NCBI GenBank assembly: GCA_022457065.1
Contig: JAJGBQ010000002.1
Location: forward strand, 1,116,001 to 1,180,000
From: Curvularia sp. ZM96
Lineage: Eukaryota > Ascomycota > Dothideomycetes > Pleosporales > Pleosporaceae
Direction: 5' to 3'
DNA: 64,000 nucleotides
Shown: piece after piece, positions 45,137 to 55,394 of the stretch
How the letters are laid out: each line of letters starts with the position of its first letter
Numbering within the stretch: position 1 is the stretch's first letter
Translations under genes and position numbers: made by a program
The notes under the pieces: model-generated
Databases searched by the model: none
What the model was told of the DNA's origin: nothing
The model's input: only the letters and a program-made list of their open reading frames with translations

Positions 45137-46800
45137 TTAAGCCCATTTGCCAAGAACACTCATGAGGATGAGTCCGGCAATCAAGCCAATCATCGCAGAC
45201 ACGGCTCTCGTTAGACCCGCATTCATCAACTTGCCGTGCATCCAATCTCTCGCCAGCATCTCTACAATACCGACCCATGCAAGGATACCGGCCGAAAGAG
45301 CATCGAGAGTTCCGATAGCAATGAGAGTGCTGGGGTCACTGCCGTTGAAGTGGTCGAGCACGCCAATGCCAATGGCCATGCCAATGGGCGTGATGAGCGC
45401 AAAGGTACCGGCCATGATCAACTTGTACAGCGTGCCCGCTGCGGCTTTGGGGAGCTCGGCAATGCAGGTTCCAAGTGCGATGCCTTCGAACATCTGGTGG
45501 AAAAGGATAACAACAAAGAGAGTAATGAAGAAGCCATCACTGGCCACAACGAGCGTAATACCAATGACTAAGAGAGGTGTTAGCTGGGAAGTAACATGCA
45601 GAGCAGCGCAGACTTACGAATTGAGTGGAAGATGATACCGGCCTCCAGGTTTATGACATTGATCTTCTCTTCCATGGGCGTAGCCTTGCGCACAGGTCCA
45701 TGTGAATGTCCGCCATGGCCATGGCTAGACCCATGATCCGAGCTGGGCGCAGAAGAGACTTCGCCAGCCTTACTATCGCCTGTAGCAGCTGCGACCTCCG
45801 TGTTGTTGCCTGTCTGCTTGCTCTGGCGCCACTGGACAAAACGGGCACCAAGGTAGTCTACCAAGAAGGAAAGGAACAGACCAGCCATGAAGATTGCGGC
45901 CGTGGTACCTTCATACTCAAGCCTGCCAAGGCACTCATTCGAGAACATGAGGTCGGCATGGGTGAAGAGGTGAACAAAAGCTGTCGAGATAACGATTCCA
46001 GTACCAAACTGCTTCAAGACAACGAAGACAATGTTGTCGTCGCCGACAAGGTTAAACTTCCTGGTCAAAATTGGGGTGAAGACACCGATAGCGCTTGTGA
46101 CAAGGATGACGAAGAGAAGACCGACTCGAAGACCAATATTGTAGTCACGGTCAGGGGCTTCGCATACTGGCCCAGAGCTTCCGCCAACGCAGTGAGGAAT
46201 ACCAGCATGTTCGTGGCAGTGCTGACCAGCAGTTCCAGACTCACTCGATGAGCCTCCTTCAGGCTCTCCATGGGAGTCTCCTCCTGTGCTGTGGGTGTCT
46301 TCTGCGCCATTGGTGAGGATCTTTACATCCTCGCCAGAATCATCGACACAGTACCTGATCGGGTTAGGCCCATATCTTACGCTAAGTTATCGATACTTAC
46401 ATTTGAGAGGAATGCGCGTGACAGTCCGTGTACTTTGCTTGGAACTCCTCGGTGGCCGTAGGTCCGACTACCTGGTACTCGTCGGTCCCGACCATGCACC
46501 ATCTGTCTAGCGTTAGCCTGATTTCTTCTTTTCGAACTTCGAAGAGGGTACCTACAGAACAGTCGAGTGAGGGTGACAGTCTGACACGGCCGTAAATGTG
46601 GGAACCGAAGATGTGGGAGCAGAAGTTATGGGAGCCGAAGTTGTGGGAGCAGAAGATATGGGAGCAGAAGGTGTAGTGAACACTGTCGTCGTCATGCCGG
46701 CCGCGGGTTTGGTAATGGTCACCGTTACCGTCTGAGCAGCCACGGAGCCTGCAAAAAGCAGGACCGCAGTAGCGAGGGCAGAACTCATAGTCGAAGGCAT
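45137..46800 (-). CDS. zrfC: ZIP-family zinc transporter with Cys/His ectodomain (ZrfC/Zrt1-like)
   Basis: Four exons on the minus strand, 46800-46556, 46502-46401, 46354-45618 and 45567-45137, give 504 aa. Residues 1-22 are a signal peptide. An extracellular domain of about 170 residues follows. It has a five-residue T-S-A-P repeat, the W-C-M-V-G-T-D-E-Y block, C-H-A-H, and a compact metal site H161-C-H-E-H-A-G-I-P-H-C171. Eight transmembrane helices follow. The conserved metal-path motifs are F-H-S-I-L-I-G-I-T-L and F-H-Q-M-F-E-G-I-A-L-G. A His-rich cytosolic loop (H-G-H-G-G-H-S-H-G) lies between helices 3 and 4. It imports Zn2+ at the plasma membrane. The long ectodomain matches the alkaline/neutral-pH zinc transporter ZrfC of Aspergillus fumigatus rather than short ZIPs. 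It is divergent from the zincophore gene. Confidence 0.95.
46598..46672 (-). repeat. 15-bp in-frame repeat, five copies, in the ZIP ectodomain
   Basis: Five 15-bp units (plus strand GTGGGAGCAGAAGTT type) encode the five-residue (I/T)-(T/S)-S-(A/V)-P repeats near residues 43-68 of the ZIP transporter. Such Ser/Thr/Pro tracts are usually O-glycosylated stalks. Confidence 0.85.
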
Positions 46801-47856
46801 CGTTGAAGAGTAACGAAATGTGCCTGATCAGAGAGTCGACTGGTGTTGTGCATCAGAGGTAGACCAGCGCAGCCCTTCCTGATATATTGTGGTCAAGCCT
46901 CGGTGGTATGGGGCGGAGCGGAGCAGAAGTGCCGTGAAGGCACGGCGCAGACCCGCCCGAGCCTAAGAAGAGCCTTTCCATCACGCTCTATGCGTACGGG
47001 AGGCGCCATGGCTGAGCTTGGCATTGAGTACCGTGTTGGACGATTTCCCTTGGCGTTTATCGACGTCTCGGCGCACACCGAATCACGACGGGGTCTTTGT
47101 CTTTCGACGTGCCCAATACCGCTAAGCGTATGCTGTGGGTATGCGGGCATTTTCCCACAAGTAGATGGTACACGTCTTGGCGGTGTATGTTGGCTGGGGA
47201 CCTGTATCGCGGGATAAGCGGGTCTCACGTACGGCCTTTGTAACCAAAATTACTATGTACTTTGACAGTTGACATGCCGAAAGAAGGGTTCTGCTGGTAA
47301 GTGCTCTTGGTTTACTCCGTACATGTCTATTATTCCGGTTTGGAACCCTCAGTGACACTCCGCTACGCCATTTGACAGCATATTGAGCTTAGTGTACCAA
47401 CACCTAGTTGTGTCTAGCTGGGCGCAAGTGCGCGTGACTATCTCCAATTCTTCAGTAACATAATAGCTTGTCACTCAACAAGACACACTTCGTGGGAGGT
47501 TTTTCGGACAATAGCTACAGCCCCCGAAAAATCTGTCGGTTTTCCCGGACAGGGCCATCTTACCCGACAGTCTGTCTCTTGGGAGCGAGAATTTCTCTCT
47601 ATTGGGCGCCCATCATGGTACTTAACCACTCCAAAATCAACCTTTTTAGCGGATAAACAAGGCTCCCATACCCCACGCGGCTGAAAGCCAAGCTCCAACA
47701 CGCGGGTTCTACGTCAGGCCAAGGACTGAATTCTCCTCTAGGCCCGTGTAGTGTAGTATCGGCCTGCCCAGACTGCTGGTAGACCGGGGATACGCCTACT
47801 GTTGCAGCGAAGAGGCGTTTTTGCCATCAGCTCTCGGCGGTTCTGTCTAGGGAAAG

Positions 47857-47876
47857 CTCGGTATCTGAGTACCGAG
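47857..47876. promoter_or_regulatory. 20-bp dyad upstream of the zincophore
   Basis: Perfect 7-bp inverted arms CTCGGTA and TACCGAG are separated by 6 bp (TCTGAG). The dyad lies 40 bp upstream of the TATA box at 47916 and 161 bp before the start codon. Position and symmetry suit a transcription-factor site, but no factor is assigned. Confidence 0.5.
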
Positions 47877-47915
47877 ACGAGCATTGTCCACTGGTAAGAG
47901 AGCAGCCTGGCGGGA

Positions 47916-47921
47916 TATAAA
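47916..47921 (+). promoter_or_regulatory. TATA box of the zincophore gene
   Basis: TATAAA lies 117 bp upstream of the start codon, in the sequence GGGATATAAAGAG. Confidence 0.6.
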
Positions 47922-48037
47922 GAGCCTGCAGCTTGACTCCAAGTACCCTCGTCCAGCATCCAGTATCTCGGGACTTCTCTTGCATTCAACCAAACACCCA
48001 AGACTCGGTCAAGACCCTCAAGTCAACTTCACCAACC

Positions 48038-49118
48038 ATGTCTGCTCGTGCTGCTGCCCTCATGCTCCTTGGAGCCTCCGCCGTCATGGCTGGACCTATC
48101 GCTCCACGCGACACCTTCACTATCACCACGAGCGAAAACGCGCAGATCGCTGTTGGTAATTCCAACTGGAACGCTGGTGCTATCGACAGCTACCCCATCC
48201 ACGCATCCTGCAATGCTACCCAGCGCACGATGCTCCAAAAGGGTCTTGACGAGGCAGTCATCCTTGCCCGTCATGCCCGCGACCACATCCTCCGCTGGGG
48301 CAACGAGTCACAGATCTACACAAAGTACTTTGGTGACTCTCCTACCGGTGAGCCAATTGGCTGGTACACCAAGATCGCCGACGGCGACAAGGCGGGTATC
48401 CTCTTCCGATGCGATGACATTGACGGCAACTGCAACCAGAGTGGTAAGCAATACTGCTCTCAAATGAAATAGTTCTCCGTTACTAACAAGAAGCAGGCTG
48501 GGCTGGTCACTGGCGTGGATCCAACGCCTCCTCAGAGACTGTCATTTGCGATCTCTCCTACCAGATCCGCAAGCCTCTCGAGGCCATGTGCATGCACGGC
48601 TACGACGTCGCCAACGGCCCCACCAACTTCTATTGGGCCTCTGATCTTATCCACCGTCTTCTCCACCTTCCTCCTGTCGGTGAGGGTGTGGTAGAGCACT
48701 ACACCAATGAGGAAGAGGAGAAGTACCCCAGTGTCATCAGCCTTGCTAAGAACAACGCCACCTTCTCTGCCAGGGACAGCGACACCATCCAGTACTTTGC
48801 ACTTGAAGCCTATGCTTATGACATTGCTGTTCCTGGTATTGGTTGCCCTGGTCGCTACGCTGCGGCTAAGGAGTCCCCCGCCGCCGCCTCTTCTTCTCCT
48901 ACTCCTTCCGCCTCTCCCGCTGCCTCTGCTAGTGCCACTGCTACCTCTGCCGCGGCATCTGCTTCGGCCACCGAGGCTGCTGCGCCTGCTGAGGCCTGCG
49001 AGCCCCACAATGACCACTGGTAAGGCATTTGTCTACTACTTCTCCCCACGTCTCAGCTAATCGAATATTTAGGCACTGCCCTCCTGGCGTCCCTGAGCCT
49101 ACCTCCCCTCCTTCTTAA
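48038..49118 (+). CDS. aspf2: Secreted zincophore, Aspf2/Pra1 family
   Basis: Three exons, 48038-48443, 48497-49019 and 49073-49118, give 324 aa. The last exon codes only 15 residues, but those complete a metal motif, which supports the splice. Residues 1-18 form a signal peptide. The Aspf2/Pra1 core is clear: A-R-H-A-R-D-H-I-L-R-W-G-N, G-W-A-G-H-W-R-G-S-N, and the metallopeptidase-like site H188-x3-H192-x10-H203. An Ala/Ser/Pro linker of about 50 residues follows, then a tail C303-E-P-H-N-D-H-W-H-C312 and P-P-G-V-P-E-P. Family members are secreted, bind extracellular Zn2+ and return it to the cell surface; Aspf2 is also a known allergen. The divergent neighbour is the matching ZIP transporter, as in Aspergillus and Candida. 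Confidence 0.95.
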
Positions 49119-51519
49119 GCGCTCCCTCCGCTATGACGGCTATGGGAAACGGCTACGACTGACGTATTGATCTCGACTTTGTTATGATCGTTCGAGACGA
49201 AATCAAGACATCATGATAGACGACATTAATGATAATGCAAAATGACATTCGCTCTCCTTGAGATTCAGCAACCCCATCTCGTACTGTGACTTGTGTTGTT
49301 TTGTTTCAAATGACGATTGATGTGAATTCTGCCAAGTGACTACAAGCATGCTATCACACTTGGAGCTCTGTGACACCGTGTGAGCACACCGGTGGGATTG
49401 AGCACAAGGTTAATGGTGCTAGATATTTAACTGCGCCCCTCAATAAGCAGCTTACATTTGCAGTCTGCATTGACTAAGTGACAACCTTGACCGAATTCCA
49501 GAAAGTTTGACCATAATCTTCTAGTGCTGATAGGCATGGTTACTCAAGCTACCATCAGTTCTGATTTGTTTCAATCACAGGGTTCATCTCGACACCAACC
49601 ATCGAAATTCCATGACTTAATCGTGATTGCTTTTCTCCAGTCCCGTTGCGGGAGTGCCTGAGCGGCATGACTTGAAGACCAATCAGCGTCGGGCAGTACA
49701 CTGTGCACAATTCCACGCATGCTTCTAGATTCTCCAGAACAAGTATTTTCAGACTTGCGCAAATTTTGATTGGAACAACATTTTGCTTCATCTGACCCTC
49801 GGGGAAGCATGTCCGGAATGTGGATGATTTGTTTCTGCAGGTGGTAAGCGCGAACCACGCTAGCGCCCGGACGTCGTCGGATCCCCAATGTCATCACCGT
49901 CTTATAATAAACCCTCGCCCGCTTGTGTAAAAGCTGCAGGCCGAATTTCGAACGTGTCACAGATGTACCTTCATCATTGATCGGATGCAACCTCCCAAAA
50001 TTTTCCAACACTGTATCCTGGATATACCAACATTCTTAAAATAAGATGAAAACATTGGAAGGACGGACTTCGATGGAGACATGGAATAACCACGATGGCT
50101 CGAGTACAGAAGAATAGAGGAGAACTTCCAGGACACAGGTACCCGGAAGAACGCTGTATCGAACCAGGGGATCATTTCGACATACCCACTAGAGATCGCT
50201 TGGCCAACGGCTACGAATGCAGTAGACTATCAGGGAGACACATGCCTCAGACGACCTACTTGTACGAAGACCACGAACTCGGATGCATGCGGAAACTCAA
50301 ATTCAAAATTTGACCAAGGCGACTATTAACATGGTGTGAATGAAACATGTTCCACGGGTGTTCCTGGGTAAATTTCCGCTAACGAGCCCGCTTTCTCAAA
50401 TATCCGAAAAGACCCTGTCCCCGCATCCCAGCTTTTTTCGAACTCATGCACAAGCATGATCCAAGGATTTCCGACTAATTTTCTTCGCATGAGCCCCGAA
50501 CCTAGTCTACGGAGTATGTGACATGTCACAGGCACGGTTATCCCTGTGCCTAAGTCCCCGCGATGAAACACCACAACTGTAAGTATCGGACCAGGCTCGG
50601 AATATCTAAAGCCGGCAATACATCCCTTTTCCTGGGCCTTGTATTCTTCTCATATTCGGGCCCGTTAAACAGAATATCTTGATACATTTGGCCCCACGAG
50701 AATATCGAGGATGCAACTCGTCCGCTTGGCAACCATCCTCTACACCAACATCGGAGACTGGCAAATCGTTTCATTAATAATGAGCGATGCCTACGCTTCG
50801 GGACAGGAGGAGCCTCTATTCATAATCACCCAAAAACACGTGTTTCTTGCCTTGATTCACCTGCCGGTTGCATATATGGATCTTGGATTGGAGTCGACAT
50901 ACTTCCTTCAACAACATGCCTACACTACAGGAACACTTCTTGGGGCAACAGCTATGGTGCTACTGGGTAGGTTGTCTTGACTGCTGTTTTGATGCCGTCC
51001 CAATGGGCGGCTACCCCAAGAAGTCACTTTGTGCTGATAATACCTCAACAACACGAGTGTGAAACATACTAGAGATCTTCGAAGCATTTCACCACGAGAT
51101 TTGCTCAAACATTTGTGTACAAGGATTTTCCTCAGGAATCCTGGAACTAACATCCATCATGTAGGCGGCCAAATAGTTGGATTTAATGTCCAGATATGGA
51201 AAAGCCTGTTCGTGATTAACTGTCATATCACTTGATGGAGCTCGCAGATATGCTTCTAGCATTTCAAAAGCGAGGCTGATACTTCAATTCACGCACCATC
51301 TACGAAAAGGAAATAAGTTGAACTCATAGCAAATGTTATTGCTACCACTACGGCAGAGTCATAGCTAAACTTCAAAGTAATATAGACCCACGTTACCGTT
51401 TCCAAAACCACACTTCATTCCCCTCCATGGATGATTCGCATTCGTGCAAAAAAAAACCCCCCTCCAACCGAATGAGCAGCCCCATCTCGCCAGCCAGCTC
51501 GCACCCTCGATTCTCCCGC
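49119..51519. other. 2.4-kb gene-poor region
   Basis: No supported gene. Short open frames at 49571-50011 (minus), 50095-50313 (plus) and 50711-50980 (plus, partly hydrophobic) show no recognisable domain and cannot be joined by good splice sites. The composition is more AT-rich than the gene-dense parts. It could be relic sequence. Confidence 0.5.
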
Positions 51520-52092
51520 TTAGCATCCACAGCCACAAGCCTTGCTAACAACGCAACCCTTTCCGCAAGCAGCCTTGCGGTCGCAATCGTTATAGGTAGC
51601 GCACTGAAGCCAATTACCGTTTCCGTCGCCACCAGCAACCCAACACCACTTGCCGTCACTGGCCTTTCCACAGGCCCTTCAACAGTAGTTACCAGAGCAG
51701 CCCAAGCTAGATGTGTACTCGCACTTCTGCTGCTTACGGGAGAAGGAATATTCGGCCCCTCGCACCTGCCATCCACGATTGAGCAGCAACGCGTCGGGTG
51801 CCTCGTACGAGGTGTCGTACAAGTAGTGGTTCTCGCTGAGAGTGCTCAGTGCACTTGCGGTACTTGAATGGGTCGGCCTCCTGGGAACCTTCATGACCTG
51901 TTGAGAAGATTGAGTAGGCGTGTTACCGGAGATTCAAGAAATGGAGAGATATTCACCAAGGGCACCGCACTCTTCGACCAAAGCAGCGTAAGCGGCGTCG
52001 ACGCTGGTATTGGGAGCAGCGGCTGGAGCAGTAGCACCAAGAACGGCAGTGGCCTGGAAGGCAAGGACAAGAAAATTGATGACAAAATTCAT
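51520..52092 (-). CDS. Cysteine-rich small secreted protein locus, frame unresolved (possible effector or pseudogene)
   Basis: On the minus strand an ATG at 52092 opens a clean signal peptide (hydrophobic, ending A-V-L-G about residue 19) and a short mature segment with E-E-C-G. A normal-looking intron follows (GTGAAT at about 51950 to CAACAG about 51899). After it one frame gives F-K-Y-R-K-C-T-E-H. The rest of the likely coding sequence, with 12 cysteines and many Gly/Lys/Trp, lies in a different frame, the same as the start codon, and is interrupted by a TGA at about 51679. The last part ends in G-C-G-C and TAA at 51520. No standard-size intron joins these parts. Either there is an unusual splice, a sequence error, or the gene is broken. 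The composition is that of a secreted effector-like or antimicrobial-like peptide; function unknown. Confidence 0.5.
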
Positions 52093-54045
52093 GATGTCGG
52101 TTTGATGCCTGAGGTTTTCTGAGGTAGGCAGGTAAAAGTGGTGGTTGTAGTGCGTTGGATGGCTTCCTTTTCATCGCAAGATACCTCAGCTCTTTATACC
52201 TTCTCTCACTGACCTCACACCACGCTCATTTAGCTGCGATCCTGTCTTCCGATTCTAATCTACCCCCATACATCCCCCGACATTCCCGGGTCTTACTTTC
52301 CCCTCGTTCTTCCCGTCCGGTCTGCATCCACGTGTCTACTCTGGACCTTCCTCCCCATATCCCGGCAAATCTTCAACCTCCAGACCTCCAAATCGTCTAC
52401 TCGCAAATACCGATTTAAAATATAGATGCGAGGTGCGCATTGAAGTATCAGGCCAGCGACGTTTAGCCATTACAACGATCCGCTCTCTCACCGGCTGTAG
52501 ATCATTCAAGTCGCATCAATTTAGCTGTGTAGGGCACCTAAAGCAAAAAGAAAAACGTAAGACGGCGGGACTTCTTTTTCTGCCCGCAAAATACAACTAT
52601 TCTTTCGGTTCTGGAGAATACGAGAACACAACTGAAATCTCAAAACATTGTACATCAACAGACTAAACATGATACTATGCTTCCATCAGAGAGGGTTTCG
52701 TAACGAGGAGTTTGAGCGCTGGACATTGTTACTTGTGAGTATCATTGTAATCAAGCCTTTTCTCTACCTACAGATACGCCGCTATACGAGCCCATCTATT
52801 ACGTTGGTTATCTACGTGAGGCCAACTGCCTCGGCAAAATTCAGGATCCGTAGTTTCTACCCTAATTGGTCTTATCTTTGGTTGTGCTATTCAGCTGTAC
52901 TGAGGTGAAACTGCTACTTCCAGCACACCGTGTTCTCCCTCAGCACGTATGTATGTAGATTCTTTGATCCATGTCAATGCATAATGTGAGATTTCCCTTT
53001 CAATATCCCGTACCAATCTTAGTTCAGGAAATTGTGATATCGTGATTCGTCCACGCATGTATGCATGCGTGTGTGAGAAGGTAAGATGAGATGAGATGAG
53101 TAGACTACAAGCGAATCAGGGACGGACCGCCGCGGAGACGAGACGGGGCGCGCAGATCGTCCCTGCGTCGAAAAGGGAAAAAAGAAAAGAAAAACGACAA
53201 GTATTCGCTCGCTGTTCAGGCACCCCGCGCACCTCCCGCGCTTTGCGCCTGGATTTGAGATGATGACGAGTTTCTACTGAATAGGAAGGTAAGGAATGTT
53301 GTTTCGAGGAGCGTAGTTAGGTCTTCGTATTGTTGTAGCATTTCGGTGGTTATGTTCACCAGGCATCAAATTCTCTCCCGATGTTTCTGAGGTGTATAAT
53401 GTCCGCCGTGCTTCTTGAGAATGCTCACATCGACAATGGCTCAGCTGTAGTGCGTCACTTTTACAAATGATTCAATCAGCGAATCGGTGTATCACCCCGA
53501 GCAAACACACCAGTCAAGATAAGAAATCGGATCACATCAAGTGATTCGAGTTTACATTGGTGAGTTACATAGACTAATTTCGCTAAGTGATATCGCTAGA
53601 GTTACCAGAGGCCCAGCCAAAAGAAAATAAAGAGTAAGAAGAATAAAATACAAGCTGAAGCTCAGATGATCCTTTCTGCCACAGCTGGATATGACTGGCT
53701 GATTCGAGCCAGGTATGATTGTTGCAGCGCATGCGTGGGTCGCCGCAGCTTGTAAGACAAGCTGTACCCCGCTTGACGCTGGTGGCCGAATGTGGCTGTT
53801 GTCACGCGTGCCTTATAGCCGCCAACGACCACTGCGAGGCATCGTGGTGCGCGATTACCGCACATTGTCTTTCTTCCCAAGGACGGGTTTCGCGGGATGC
53901 CTCAAGGAGATGGAAGGGTGTGTTGTTCGCGGCAAAGGAAAACCAACGAGATATAAGAGACACCCTGGCCGTATGTATGTTTCCACCGGCTGACACGGCC
54001 GTGGGGGGGATTCAGAATGCTAGAGGCAGACGTGCCACCAACGTC
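52093..54045. other. 2-kb gene-poor region
   Basis: No supported gene. Contains the promoter of the cysteine-rich secreted-protein locus and a small GAGAT microsatellite near 53085. Open frames are short and overlapping. Confidence 0.55.
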
Positions 54046-55394
54046 TCATGAGGAGACGGGTAGACCGCTAGCCATCCGAAAGAGTTCAAAAGCAAGACCA
54101 GGCGTCTCTCGTACCATACTTTCAACGTCAGGCCGTAGCGAGAGGCTGGGGTTTGCGCGGAAAGCCTGAACGATAACGTCACGTAGGCCACGGTCTGTGT
54201 GGAAGGTGGATTCGTATGCTTCTTGGCACGCCTCTGAAAACTCGGGGCTACTGAGATGCAAGTCGATTTGGTCGGCAAACTTGCTACGCGCAAGCTCTTT
54301 CAAGCCAGCGATGCCATATCTGCAAGGAACTGTTAGCTACTGTATGTCATCCGCAACGGTTGGGTGAATGCAAAGGCAGAAGGAAGCTGACGCGTTCTGT
54401 TTCGAAACCGCATATTTGAGGCTTGGAAATCGCAGTCATTGGTGGAGTTTGCAATCGTAGACAGAAAAGAAAAACAAAACGGAGATGGACATTCGGTGGA
54501 CGGTCAGGAGCGCCGATTGGTATGGTGCTGATGCGGGTGACGCCATGGCGGGGTTGGTCGGCGTTTGTAAACGCCGTGAGATGCACGGCATCACGGGAAG
54601 CAACACTGCAGGCGCACATGCAGGAGGCCCCGCCAGCCAGGGACAAGGATGAGGAAAAGCAAACAGGAAATTGAGGACACAAGGAAAGTGGCACTTACTT
54701 CTCAGCGATCGCATAAACTTTAGCATGTGTGACGAGATGTGTTGACTCAGTGTCCAACTCGGGCTCAGAGTGCACACTCTCAACATCGTCATCTTCAACA
54801 AGTTCCTCGGCCGTCGGGGAAGCGGGCATCTTGGTAGAGGTGTCGATGTTCTGGAACGTCGGCTCACTTGGGGGAGGGGTCAACGGCATAGCGGCGGCCA
54901 CAAGCGCCAATAACGGGTCTTCGCTAGCGGCAAGAGAAAGTTTCCTAGATGGGGTTTGCTTTGGGAGACGTGGCGACCGTGGTGATGTTGGCCGGGTTGA
55001 TCGTTGCGAGGAGCGACGTGAAAGTGGTTTCTTGGTGAGGTAGTCCATGTGATAGAAGTCTGTGAAGTATCAGCGTAGCTCATGGGATTGCCATGGTTGT
55101 TTAGGTGCTTACAGTGGATCATGTGTTCCACAGCCTCGGCATCGTCATCGGTGAGGTCAATGACCCCAGTCTCTGCTTCTCTGAAGCCGCCCCGGCAGGC
55201 ACCCTCGAAGAAGGTTGATCGGGTTGCGAGAAGCAGGCGGTGTACTGGGTATCTTTTCATTCCACAAACGATGGTCAGATCTGAGTACTGGCTAGATTGA
55301 AACAGTCTGAAGAGACTTAGCTGGGGTTGGGTAGATGTTGAGGTGCTACTTACGAGGCCAGCGCAGACTTCAGCTCGATCATTGGGGCATCCAT
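54046..55394 (-). CDS. BTB/POZ domain protein
   Basis: Four exons on the minus strand, 55394-55354, 55291-55113, 55059-54699 and 54319-54046, give 284 aa. Residues 14-80 carry the BTB start: Y-S-D-L-T-I-V-C-G, Y-P-V-H-R-L-L-L-A-T-R-S-T-F-F, then G-F-R-E-A-E-T-G-V-I-D-L-T-D-D-D. The domain is interrupted after D-Y-L-T by a disordered Ser/Pro/acidic insert of about 100 residues. It then continues as H-A-K-V-Y-A-I-A-E-K-Y-G-I-A-G-L-K, the usual BTB/BACK junction. Fungal BTB proteins of this type are abundant; some act as Cul3 adaptors, most are unstudied. The third intron, 54320-54698, is 379 bp, far longer than the others, but both ends fit consensus and the frame closes. Confidence 0.88.

Larger units (their letters stand above)
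46801..48037. promoter_or_regulatory. Divergent promoter of the zincophore/ZIP pair, six GCCARG sites
   Basis: No gene in these 1,237 bp. GCCARG hexamers, the binding consensus of the alkaline-pH regulator PacC, occur at 47017-47022, 47049-47054, 47176-47181, 47687-47692, 47718-47723 and 47906-47911 (the first three and the last on the minus strand). About 1.2 are expected by chance. I did not find the Aspergillus ZafA core CAAGGT or a yeast Zap1 palindrome. In A. fumigatus the orthologous pair is controlled by zinc and pH; the same control here is inferred from the site cluster. Confidence 0.6.

Noticed and set aside
46801..48037. ZafA (CAAGGT) or Zap1 palindrome in the zincophore promoter
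   Set aside because: Searched on both strands by eye and not found; only partial matches such as ACCTTT occur.
50711..50980. 89-codon plus-strand frame with hydrophobic segments
   Set aside because: Could be a transporter relic, but no family motif is visible and it cannot be extended by good splice sites.
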